DNA from: Lojkania enalia
Lineage: Eukaryota > Ascomycota > Dothideomycetes > Pleosporales
Length of the DNA stretch: 50,012 nucleotides
NCBI GenBank assembly: GCA_010094045.1
Contig: ML986750.1
Span: 58,477 to 108,488 of the forward strand
Direction: 5' to 3'
The first letter of the stretch is position 1. Every line of letters begins with the position of its first letter. The notes below the pieces were generated by a model. The model worked only from the letters and a program-made list of their open reading frames with translations, made no database searches and was not told where the DNA came from. Below, one piece after another: positions 1-9,886 of this stretch. The translations under genes and the position numbers were made by a program.

Positions 1-1986
1 TAGGTACTAGTATTAATAAGGGTATTTAGTTATATACTAACACCTTTTAAATATAGAATAGTAGAGATTTAAAAATACTTTCTTCTAAATAAATATAATA
101 AATTGATATTTAATAAGTTATATCTACTTAAGCCTAAAATAGAGAGTTTTTTTAAGCGTTTCTATTTCCCACCCGAGAACTATCTAGGTAGTACTTATTT
201 ACGTCTAGGAACTCTTCTTCCTTAATCTCCTCTTATTTAACCTCTATCTCTTATACTTTAAAGACTATATATTCGTTTATAAAATATTCTAGTTTACTAT
301 AGTTATAGTAATTACCTAGGGTTATATACCTTTTAGGTGTAGGAGTCTTACTAGATTATTAGGGAGTAATTATAGTAGAATAAGGTATTAATACTAGGGT
401 AGATTAAGATAGTATTAGATTGTAGGTTATCTTAGATAAACTCTTAAAAGCCTTCTAGTACTAATCTAAATCTATTTTAGCTATAATCTATAGGTTAATA
501 GTTTATTCTAAGAGGTTAAGAACGCTCCTCCTTTCTATATTATAGGCTATTAAGTAGGCGACTATAGCGTTAAAAGAGCCTTTCTATATAAGCTTAAAGC
601 TAAGGTTTAGTATCCTTAGGCTAGGGAGAATCTTATCCTATAAGTAGAAGAACTACTTAGATTAGGATATAGATCCTCTAATAACTGTACTAATAAAGCG
701 AGCTTTAAAAGTTAGGAATACTTCTCTCTTATTTATTTTTAGGACCTAAAACGCCTATTATACCTCTATCTCTTTATTACCTATAATAAAATATAATTGT
801 AGAAGTAAAATTATTTCTTCAGCATTCTTAAACTAATACTAGTTTAATTCGGCTAGGTATTTTAGCTCTAGATACTCTTTCGTAGTACTAGAGGTATATT
901 TTTATACTAATACTATACGTATATATTCTATCTAATAGTAATCTATATTAATCTTAAGTTGATCTAGGATTAAGGCTCGCTATTATTTAAATATAGGTTT
1001 ATTACTATCTATAAAGCTTTCGATCTTAGGCGTACGTTTAGTAAGGTAGGCTTAAGGGGGCTTAGGGGTAGTTAAAAGGTTTCTTATTAGGGGAGTTGTA
1101 AAAGTTTCTTAGTATATTATTAGTACTGATTTAGTAGTTTATAGAGGTTAATTAGAACTAATAGTTCTCTATTATATTAATTATACGATCTCCTCTTATA
1201 AAATTATAATTTATTTTTTAAAGGTTAGTTTACTCTAATTTTCCTCTAAATTAGATAGGTTTTTTACTATAAGCTCTATAGAGAGGGGTCCGCCTATTAT
1301 AGGGCCCCCTATAGGAGGTAATAGTTGTTCTATATATATAGATAGAAGTTTACTCTTACTATAACTTACGCGTATATCGATTCTAGTATAGAAATTAGAA
1401 GGTAAATTATAGTTAGATATTAGCGGTTACCTCTAATTCTAATAGGTTATTAGTAGTCTCCGAGTTTCTACCTAGGCGTACTCTATACAGCTTTTTCAAA
1501 GGCAATCCTAATTGTAGGGGATAGGAAGTTCTAAACCTAAAAGTTTCGGTTAATAAAAAGTTTCTAAGATCCTATTTAAGTAACTAAATAATTTAATATA
1601 ACGGTATATAAATATTATAACCTAAACTAAATTAGGTATATCTTAGACTTAGACGTATTTAAATAAACAATTAATACGATATTATTAAAGAGGCTATTAC
1701 TAGTAGTATTAAGTTTTTTTATATAATATAACAGCGTAGGTAAGATAATAGGTCTAAATATAGTATAAATCTACTTAGAGGTATATAGAATTATATAGGA
1801 GATTAGAGACCTAGAAATTCTATTAACACCTATAGGCCTTATATAAAAGGATATAGAAAAACTACTAAGCTACTTATAAGGGAGTGTACAACTATATACG
1901 GATGGGAAAAGAGGTAGAACCGGGGGTAGGATAAGATAAGCGAAAAGATAAAGCTTTTTATAGAACGATTTCTTTATATTATTATA
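1..1986 (-). mobile_element. Copy A: 5' part of a RIP-degraded Ty3/gypsy chromovirus (truncated by window edge)
   Basis: This stretch aligns base by base with the right-hand ~2 kb of the two full-length elements at 18378-25569 and 29447-36637, so it is the gag-plus-5'LTR end of a third copy in the same minus orientation. Differences from those copies are almost entirely C-to-T and G-to-A, and no reading frame survives. It is more mutated than B or C, so it was probably exposed to RIP for longer. The body of the element lies left of the window. Its LTR ends at 1986, and the following bases CTATA would be its target duplication, but the partner is outside the window. Confidence 0.85.
1727..1986 (-). 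repeat. LTR of copy A, 260 bp, with a 19-bp deletion
   Basis: Matches the 279-bp LTRs of B and C from their TATAAC-like (originally TGTAAC) left end to their TATTATA-like (originally GTTACA) right end. About 19 bp are missing near 1948, where the GCGAAAAG motif is joined directly to ATAAAGCTTT, probably by slippage between short AAG/ATA repeats. Confidence 0.85.
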
Positions 1987-2460
1987 CTATATAGGTTAAT
2001 TTAAACAAGGATTAATAAGGTAATAATAGGTAGAAGTATATTAGAGACTAATTATTAGATAGTAAATAGTAGGACTATAAGAACTAGAGAGATAATTAGC
2101 TAGATAATAAGATATAGTATAACCTATATATATAATAATAGTAGAAGTATTAGGTATAGTAGAATAGACTTAATAGACCTAATAAACCTAATAAGCTAGG
2201 CTTAGTAGTTTTAGATCTAACTATATAAAATAGAAGATTTTTTTAGTAGATTAAATCCTATATAGTTATTCTTATAGATTTATTTTATTACTCTATTAGA
2301 CTTCTAAATATACTTACTATATTCGAAAAACTAGTAATTCTAATATTCTCTCTTTACTAAAGCTACTACCTCTAACTAACCTAATATAAATAAAGCTCTA
2401 GTATATATACGACTATAATAGTAGTTATTATATATACTAGTAGTATATAGGTTAGTAATA
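1987..2460 (+). mobile_element. Fragment of element F (5' leader/gag region), unoccupied at the B insertion site
   Basis: Aligns to 18074-18377 followed directly by 25575-25790. The junction lies at about 2293-2297, where this copy reads CTATT once. It is therefore a second copy of the plus-strand retroelement F without the chromovirus that interrupts the copy at 18377. The sequence is heavily RIP-mutated with no ORF. It is bounded on the left by the LTR of copy A and on the right by an abrupt switch to B/C-family sequence at about 2461. Confidence 0.75.
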
Positions 2461-2857
2461 TAAATATTATGATTTAAATTAAATTAGATATATTTTAAAC
2501 TTGAATATAGTTAAATAAATAGTCGATATAATATTTTTAAAGAAGCTATTACTAGTAGTATTAAATTTTTCTATATAATATAATAGTATAGATAAGATAA
2601 TAGGTTTAAATATAATATAAATCTACTTAGAAGTATATAGGAGTATATAGAGGTTTAGGGACCTAGAAATTCTATTAATACTTATTAATCTTATACGAAA
2701 AGATATAGAAAAACTATTAAGCTATTTATAAGAGAGTATATAACTATATATAAATAGAAAAAGGGGCGGAGTTAGAGGGAGAATAAGATAAGCGAAAAGC
2801 TTTAGGATAAAGTTATATATAAAGCTTTTTATAGAACGATTTCTTCGTATTATTATA
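2461..2857 (-). mobile_element. Fragment D: end of a B/C-family chromovirus with a complete LTR
   Basis: About 118 bp of internal sequence (2461-2578) followed by a 279-bp LTR (2579-2857) match the right-hand end of elements B and C. The internal part is cut off at 2461 inside F-family sequence, so this is a truncated insertion or a recombination scar. C-to-T and G-to-A changes are dense throughout. Confidence 0.8.
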
Positions 2858-3188
2858 ATAGTAATACTTAGAGGCCGCAGGGTCTCCTTAATTACTTTTA
2901 CTCCCTATCCTTTCTTAGGTTTATAATAGTATTACGTAATATTAGTATCCTAAGATTCTAGAGGAGAAGCCCTATTTTTTCTTAATTATTTACTAGTAGA
3001 GTTAAAGAGGTTTTTTTTAAGTAGGTAGTAAATAATTACTAACTACTTTCTATAAGTGAATAGGAAGGATTTAAATATTAGGGCAATAGTAGGAGGCAAT
3101 TAATAAGAGAGAGAATATGTAGATTTAATAGGTAGACAAATCCTTAAGGAGTAATCCTTAGGATAAGGTAGCTATATATCCTACTCCG
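2858..3188. other. AT-rich, RIP-like sequence without a recognised gene
   Basis: 331 bp of TA-rich sequence with stops in all frames, marking the left edge of the gene island. I could not match it to the other repeats in the window. It holds a palindromic TCCTTAAGGA at 3141-3150 followed by a near copy at 3155-3163. Probably a degraded repeat of another family. Confidence 0.5.
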
Positions 3189-3290
3189 CACGTGACCCTA
3201 GCGGTCTGACTATGTTCTAGGTCCTGTCTGATGGGGTTGCGAGTGGTTCCCGTAAGTGAGGCCTCACACTTTTTTTCTCTTTGTATTGAA
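3189..3290 (+). promoter_or_regulatory. Short promoter region of the CoA-transferase gene with CACGTG and a 12-bp palindrome
   Basis: Only about 100 bp of non-repeat DNA separates the degraded repeats from the ATG at 3291. It contains an E-box CACGTG at 3189-3194 (the core bound by bHLH regulators) and a perfect palindrome GTGAGGCCTCAC at 3256-3267, followed by a T-rich stretch just before the start codon. Binding by any factor is inferred from the motif only. Confidence 0.45.
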
Positions 3291-5358
3291 ATGGCCTACT
3301 CTACCCCGTGCGAAGCGCGACGCATCTTCCTCGAAGGAATCGCGGGAAATGCGCTTCTTCCATCTTTCCCTCGCTACTTCGCGTCGTGCGCGAACCTGGT
3401 GCGATTCCATGGAAGTGCGTCACCGAGCATTCCCGTGAACTGGCGTTGGCCAGAGAGCTTGTCCGCGCTCAAAGCGCTCGAAGCGACAATGGTGAATTGT
3501 TTGCTCATGGAAAAGTACAAGGTTGAACCGACAGAAGTGTCGATTGATACGTACGCGCGAGGCAATATATCAAGTTGGAGTTCTTTGTCATGCTTACATC
3601 GTGACCAGAGACCATGCCTCGCTGTTTGTATTTTCGCCCCATCTTGCGACAATTGTGGGTGATGGCGAAGCGAAAGTGAGCCCAGAGTCTTGTTTGCCGG
3701 TACGCGAGAACGAGGAGAAGATGTGCAAGGAGAGCTTGTACCGGATGATGGCGACCAACATCTACAAAACGCGCGATGGGCGATTCTATCATGTTCACGG
3801 TAGGTTTGGGGATGCATGAATGTCCCATTGCTAAATATTCACTGACGAGAGCACAGGAAGTTTGAACCCAGACACCGTTCTTTCAGCTTTGGGATTGCCG
3901 CATCAGATGGACATTCAGCCGACACCCTCAGATGTCGCGGCCGTGTTCGAGGGTAAGACGCTCGAGATGGACTCTGTGGCTCTCGACTCGCTCATGAACC
4001 AGGTCCATCGTCAAGCTGGAACCATCGTGTACACGTCTGCAGAGTACTTTGCAAGCGAGCACGGTGCAGCCAACTCACATGTTGGACTATACGAGATAGT
4101 ACACCATCCCGTGGTCTCACAGGCGCCTTGCTGGTGGCCTGACGCATCTGGGTTCCCCTCGAGCCCGGCACGTCCGCTTGCTGGCCTCAAAGTTGTTGAT
4201 CTGACGCGTGTTATTGCTGGGCCGACCATAACCAGTAGTCTCGCAGAGCTCGGGGCTAGCGTCATGCGCGTCACATCACCGCACGTTCCAGATTTTACGA
4301 GAGTTTTTCGTGATCTCAATTGGGGCAAGTGGAACTGCCATCTGCATCTCAAGGACGAGGGCGACAAAGAGAAGTTGCGAGATCTGATCAGGGATGCCGA
4401 CGTGGTAGTGGATGGCTATCGGCCCGGGGTAAGTGGACATCCAATTTGAACGCAGGAGAAGACATGGTCTTGGAACGATACTGATCTACGCCTTCGCAGG
4501 TCATGGATCGCCTCGGTTTTGGACGTGCAGACATCTTCGATCTCATTCGGGACCGGGCCCGAGGGATTATCCACGCGCGCGAGAACTGTTATGGATGGCA
4601 TGGGCCGTGGGCGCACCGAAGCGGCTGGCAGGGCATTAGCGATGCGGTGAGACATACACGCTGGGCATGTCGATGCACGTCAACCTGGGCTCGACTAATC
4701 CGGTGGCAGTGTTGCGGGGTCTCGCTTGCGTACGGAGAAGCCATGGAGCCCGGCGAAGCCGTCACGCCACCCTTTCCTAATTCCGATCGATGGTTCGTTT
4801 ACCCGCGCACTAATGCGCCCCCGCTCAACAGTTAGAAGCAGATGCTAATACCGTATTCCAACGTCTCACAGCACCGGAGTAATTGGCAGTGCATCAATTT
4901 TGTGCGCGTTGATACGCCGAGGCGAAGAGGGTGGGTGTTGGGGCGTCGACGCAAGTATTGCCTGCGTCCGCGATTGGGCAATTGCTAACCCGGTGAAGCT
5001 TGCGCTCAATTATTACTCACAGTGGCTGGTCCGATCCGTCGGCACCTATGACGAGCAGGTCTGGGCAGACTTGTGGGGCCGGCACGGCTCGCCCGTCTTC
5101 CACCACTACGACAACACGCGCATCACCGTGCCAAGGTTGATGCAGCTTCTGCGGCAGTATGACGAGGACCTTTTGTTCAAACCCGAGTTCTTCGACACGT
5201 ACACTTCCAAGGCAATGGGTGTGGATATCAGGAAAGTGAAGCCGGTGGCTAAGTTTGGGGGCGGGCTTGTGAAGCTGGGTTACAATATTGGCACGAGGGG
5301 TAATGGTCGCGATGCGCCCTTTTGGCCCAAGAATCTTTTGGATGAAGTTGTGGAATGA
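3291..5358 (+). CDS. Family III (CaiB/BaiF-type) CoA-transferase, 7 exons, 563 aa
   Basis: Predicted to move CoA between acyl-CoA and a free acid. Exons: 3291-3550, 3609-3799, 3857-4428, 4500-4646, 4710-4792, 4872-4950, 4999-5358; phases agree and the sum is 564 codons. The start MAYSTP is chosen over an upstream in-frame ATG (3231) because fungal relatives begin similarly. The CoA_transf_3 core begins near residue 263 (VVDLTRVIAGP), with ENCYGWHGPW and GWQGISDA around residues 370-390. The last intron (4951-4998) is 48 bp with a rare GCAAGT donor, a CTAAC branch site and AAG acceptor; it is in frame, so a naive model would keep 16 extra residues that break the conserved WGVD-LALNYY join. In better-known family members an Asp is catalytic where this protein seems to have Gln385; an Asp follows at 389. 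It ends tail-to-tail with the next gene. Confidence 0.9.
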
Positions 5359-5491
5359 GCACGCGGCACGTGAGGCACATGAGGAGGCATTGCAGAACGT
5401 TGGGTGGAGTAGCGGGAGGTTGTTGGTTTGACAAGAGAGCTGTCACCTTCTAGCTGATCCCGAGGTCTTCGTGTCTAGCTAAGCCCCCTAT

Positions 5492-6721
5492 CTACCGGAA
5501 CAGACTTTGAAATTCCCTCTGTCCTTGAGGTTGTTGGTCAAACGGCGTCCAGTTCTTCTTCGTCTGGATCGGCACCCATTCACCAACCTTGATGTTCCTC
5601 TTCTCTTCCAAATCTGGACGCTCCTTCTTGTCAAACAGTCCTAGCCTCTTAAGCAGCGGGCTGTTCAAAGTCTTCAGCTGGGCCTCATCGTTGGGTCGAA
5701 GGAAGTAGATTAGCCCGAAACGTTCCTTGTGCATCTGATCGACCGGTGGTGCCACGACACGATGCATGCAGCTATTGAAGTAGCCATTAGACCAAAAGTG
5801 CATCATGTCTGCAGTGTTGACGACTATGCTATTGGGTACGTGGCGCACGGCATGCCACTCTCCATCGCGCGTCTGAAGCTCAAGACCAGGCACGTCCTGA
5901 GAGAAAAGGAATGTGATGCTTCCAAAGTCTGTATGGCCGCGAGTATACGTGTTGTTGTATGAGGCGTTCACGTCGGGACTTCGCGGGTGATACTTCATGT
6001 AGCGAAGGAAAGACGAACACGGCTTTTCGTATTGATGTTGGTCGACGAGTGTGTTTTCAGGAAGCTCCAACACGTCGCACAGAAGACGAAGCACTCGGTA
6101 CGCTACGTTCTGGTGGACATGACGATGGAATCTTTCAATCTCATCGTACTTGTCTTTGACGATCTGCGGGTGTGCTCTCTCGTATTCAGGGTTAAACTTG
6201 AACACGTGATAACACTCCCAATTGTCGCGCTTGCCTGGAAACTGCTCGATGGAGCCGAGAGGTCGGTAACCGTTGTAGTCGCCGTTCTCCAGGTTGGCGC
6301 GATACTTGAGTTTCTCTTCCATGGGCAGGTTGAGAACAGCATCACCAACCGCCCATTGCTGGTCGATTTCAGCATCGGATATGCCGATGTTGGTCAAGTA
6401 GAAGAACCCTGAACGTCCCCCAAGTCAGCTCATCGAAGATCCCTTTGGATATAAGAGTCTGATAAAGGAAGGGAAGAGTCGTTACCAGTCTGCTGCACTG
6501 CCTCGTTTAGCTGACTAACTAGTTTCGTTCTCCCCTCCGCATCATCGAATGTCGCAAGGTCCAAGATGGGAATGTCCGCAAAAGACACTATGCTTCGTCA
6601 GGTTTCTCATACTTCCTGCCTTTATGCGCTGGGAGCGCCACTTACGGTCGCTTTCGGTTTTGGCAGCAATGATAGGCTTCACCGCGGGCTCAGTCTGGAC
6701 TTCAATTTGCGTGGAAGTCAT
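5492..6721 (-). CDS. 2-oxoglutarate/Fe(II)-dependent oxygenase, IPNS-like, 3 exons, 364 aa
   Basis: Non-haem iron oxygenase with the double-stranded beta-helix fold; likely cytosolic and oxidising a small molecule with 2-oxoglutarate and O2. Minus-strand exons: 6721-6646, 6587-6486, 6408-5492; introns of 58 and 77 bp with GTAAGT and GTAACG donors; phases agree. The N-terminal DIOX_N region has the hallmark IPILDLATF and TGFFYLTNIG. The facial triad is His218-x-Asp220 (RGHTDFGS) and His275 (CMHRVV), with Arg289 (RFGLIYF) as the expected 2-oxoglutarate anchor, so the enzyme looks active. Length is normal for fungal members of this family. It is divergent from the next oxygenase across a 764-bp shared promoter and convergent with the CoA-transferase (133 bp between stops). 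The substrate cannot be told from sequence. Confidence 0.92.
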
Positions 6722-7485
6722 GTTGCAGTCGAGGTGATTACAGTAACAAGATTGAGTGTTCGGCGGAGTTTCTAGCTGCGCATCCAGTTGAAGGATGCCT
6801 TTTATCTTCGAGGTCATTTGGGCGCCCGGGCCAAGAGACCAAAGCGACTCGGTTGAGAGTGGCGATTTCCTTGTTGATGTTCTTAAACCAGATTGGGAAC
6901 ATGAGACGGAAGCGATGCGATGCATACACAGTACAGCAAGTAACCCAGAATACTTAGATCCTTGTTCCACACCTTCTTTCAGTTCGTGCGCACTTTATGC
7001 GCTCTGCGAGGTAGCCAAGGCTTCAAGTTTGTTCTAATAAACAAGCATACATGTACATGCATATTCACTTACATGCAGTAAGAGGCGGCCCATGACCCAT
7101 GTTTAGAGTTGATATTCGCGCAAGTGGAGACACAGATCGGACAATCGATGCAACAAGGTCAAGCAAATCGGTGAAAAGAGCATGGCATCAACAGGGTGTG
7201 GTATTGAAGGTTATCATGTGGTGAGACTTTAGACCTCGTCTTCCTACGTAATTGGATTAGACTGGTCAATGGGGTCATCGGGTGGTACTCATGTCTATGA
7301 CCGGCTTAGACACATTGCGTTTAGCAACGAGACCATTAACGAGGTCATGTGTTTGTGGTACACTTGGCCGATATCGCAGAAGTTCATTTATTCGTGTGTA
7401 AGCCCTTCATTTGCAAGCTCAATCGCTGCAGCTGAATCTCCTTCTCTTGACTTTTGTTCATGCATCATTCTGATACCAAGCAGCG
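6722..7485. promoter_or_regulatory. Divergent promoter region between the two 2OG-Fe(II) oxygenase genes
   Basis: 764 bp with no convincing ORF; the short open frames here have no family resemblance. Both oxygenase genes must be driven from this interval, so they are probably co-regulated. It contains a perfect 10-bp palindrome CATGTACATG at 7050-7059 inside a run of ACATGCAT-like words (about 7045-7077). I see no unambiguous TATA box near either start. Confidence 0.5.
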
Positions 7486-8821
7486 ATGGGTGGTATTTCG
7501 AATTCCCCTCTTTCAGTAGAGCACGCACCACAACTTAAGTCAGGTGTCTTCACCTCCCTTCCAACCCTTGATCTTTCCCTTCTGGACACTCCTCAAGGCA
7601 AAGCAAGATTTTTGGTGGAACTCAGGGAGGCCTTGGTCGTGGTAGGATTCTTCTATCTGACCAACATCGAACGATTCGTCCCACCAGGTGTTAAGAATGC
7701 GTTTATCGAAAGATCGAAGGAGCTGCTCTGCCTGCCGCTCGAGAAGAAGTTGGAACTCGACATGATCAACAGCAAGCATTTTCTGGGATATTCTCAGACT
7801 GGCAAGGAACGAACGGCACAGAAGCTTGACAATCGGGAAATGTTCGATGTGAGTCGTGATTGACTGGAATGATAGCTGTCGAAAGAAGTCCTGACAGATA
7901 TTCCAGTTTTTGAGCCCCGTACCTGCCCCTAAACCAGACGACCCCATTTATATGAATGTGCAGGGACCAAATCAGGTGAGATTCAGACATGCTAGTCTCG
8001 CACGAGCGGAGCTAACTCTTGAACAGTGGCCGGACGAAAATGACGTCCCGGGCTTCCGTCACGCATTCGACACATATTTGGCGGCTGTTGGCAAGCTGGG
8101 AGAGATAATGAACATGCTCGTGGCCGAGGCTTTGGGTTTAGATCCCATGGGGCTCATGAAGTTTTTTGGCAGTCCCCCGCGCAACAAGGTTTCTCTACTC
8201 AAATATCCTGAGCCTAGGCTATTGAAGGGCTTGGAGTCGCCTGGTTCGGCCAGGTACAGCATTCCAGCCGGCGAAGTGGAAAGTGACGAAGAATTCCAGG
8301 GCGTAGGGGCACACAAGGACGGCGGCTGCCTGACCTATCTGCTTCAAGCGACAGAACACGAGGGTCTCGAAGTACAGAACAAGTGCGGAAAGTGGATTCC
8401 AATGCAGCCTCTCCCAAACTCGCTTGTTGTCAACGTGGGTCGATCGCTGGAGGCTATCACGGGAGGGGTCTGCACCGCGACTACCCACCGTGTCAACCTT
8501 AGCGCGAAGAAGTTTCTTCGCGCTGATGGCTGCACGCTCGGTCCGAGGTACTCCTTCCCCGTGTTCCAAACGCTCAAGATGGACTTGACGAGCAAAGAAC
8601 TGGCATCACTGCGGATTCCGGAGGCAATCAAAAGTCTTGTCGAGGGGCAGCAAGTGGCTTCGGATGCAGAGGGATTTTTTGAAAAGTATCATCTGGAAAG
8701 CCCAGGGGTGGGTATTTTTACGGCAAGGATCACCAGTCATCCTGAAGTGGGAAGGAAGTGGTACCCAGCTATCACGGAAAAGATCCTAAAGGGCCAGGCT
8801 GAATTTGGGGCTGCTCCATAG
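7486..8821 (+). CDS. 2-oxoglutarate/Fe(II)-dependent oxygenase, IPNS-like, 3 exons, 408 aa
   Basis: A second, clearly diverged member of the same oxygenase family as its head-to-head neighbour. Exons: 7486-7848, 7907-7975, 8027-8821; introns of 58 and 51 bp with GTGAGT/GTGAGA donors, the second with a GCTAAC branch site. All junctions are phase 0. The N-terminal region has SLPTLDLSLL and VVGFFYLTNI. The iron triad is His240-x-Asp242 (GAHKDGG) and His298 (TTHRVN), with Arg318 (RYSFPVF) in the 2-oxoglutarate position. Spacing between Asp and the distal His (56 residues) matches the neighbour (55). It is about 40 residues longer than its partner, mainly in the central loop and C-terminus. Likely acts in the same pathway, perhaps on a successive intermediate; that is inference. 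Confidence 0.92.
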
Positions 8822-8977
8822 TATTCCCCCACGCTGCGCTAGACACAATAAGACAATGAATGAGTACGCCAAGACATTTTAACATGCATGGTGGTCTAGC
8901 GTACATTGGTTATGTTATAGTAGTATTATTAGTGTAACAACATGGCCTCACAATGACGAGGTTGGATGGTAGACGCG

Positions 8978-8983
8978 TATAAA
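8978..8983 (+). promoter_or_regulatory. TATA box of the asparagine-synthetase-like gene
   Basis: TATAAA lies 93-98 bp upstream of the ATG at 9076, a plausible spacing for a fungal promoter with a short 5' UTR. It sits in the 254-bp gap after the second oxygenase gene, so the amidotransferase gene appears to have its own promoter. Confidence 0.5.
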
Positions 8984-9075
8984 GGGAGGATCCGAGGGCG
9001 TGTTATGGAGAGACATTTAGTAGCCATTGTGCGACTACCGGACTGGCCGAGGCTCAACTGCAGCTACGTGTTACC

Positions 9076-9854
9076 ATGTGCGGAATCAGCGTGGTAGTCG
9101 ATATAGAGCGACAGGTGTCGAAAGGCGGGGATGACAAAGTCAGGTGCATGATGCACGAGGAGCTGAGCAGCAGCTTGGACGCGATTGCGCACCGCGGACC
9201 TGACTCACGCGGTATTTGGATCAGCGAAGACAATTACGTTGGTAAGTGGATGGGTTGGGGGTGTTGCTTGCCTGCATGGACGACATGACTAAGCGAAGAT
9301 ACCTAGGTCTGGGGCACTGCCGCCTAGCCATCCAGGACCTGTCGAGCGACGGAGAGCAACCGATGCACGACAGCGAAAGCGAGATACATGCCGTGGTCAA
9401 CGGGGAAATCTACGATTACGAAAAAGTGCGCGGGCACGTCAGCGAAGAGTTTGGGTACGTGTTCAAGAGCCGCAGCGACTCGGAGCTAGTGGTGGCACTT
9501 TACAAACACTACGGGCTGTCGCTGTTCCAGTATCTGCGGGGCGAGTTTGCGTTTTGCATATACGACGAGAAGACGGGCGTGGTGGTTGCAGGGCGCGATC
9601 GGTACGGAATCAAGCCCCTGTTTTGGACCAGAGCGAGAGGACGCCTGCTACTGGGGGCTGAAGTCAAGGCGTTTGCAGCGCTGGGATGGCAGGCCGAGTG
9701 GGACACTCACGGGCTGGTGGACGAGGGATGGCAGTTTGGCAGCGGCACTCTGTTCAAGGGCGTGCAAAAGGTCCGGCCAGGGCACTATCTCATTTGCATG
9801 CCTTCGGGGACGATGGAGACACGTGAGTACTGGGACATGTCGTACCCAGACCAT

Positions 9855-9886
<32 letters not shown>

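Noticed and set aside
3231..3290. Upstream ATG adding 20 residues to the CoA-transferase
   Set aside because: The added residues are not typical of the family and cover the palindrome and T-rich leader; the ATG at 3291 gives the usual N-terminus.
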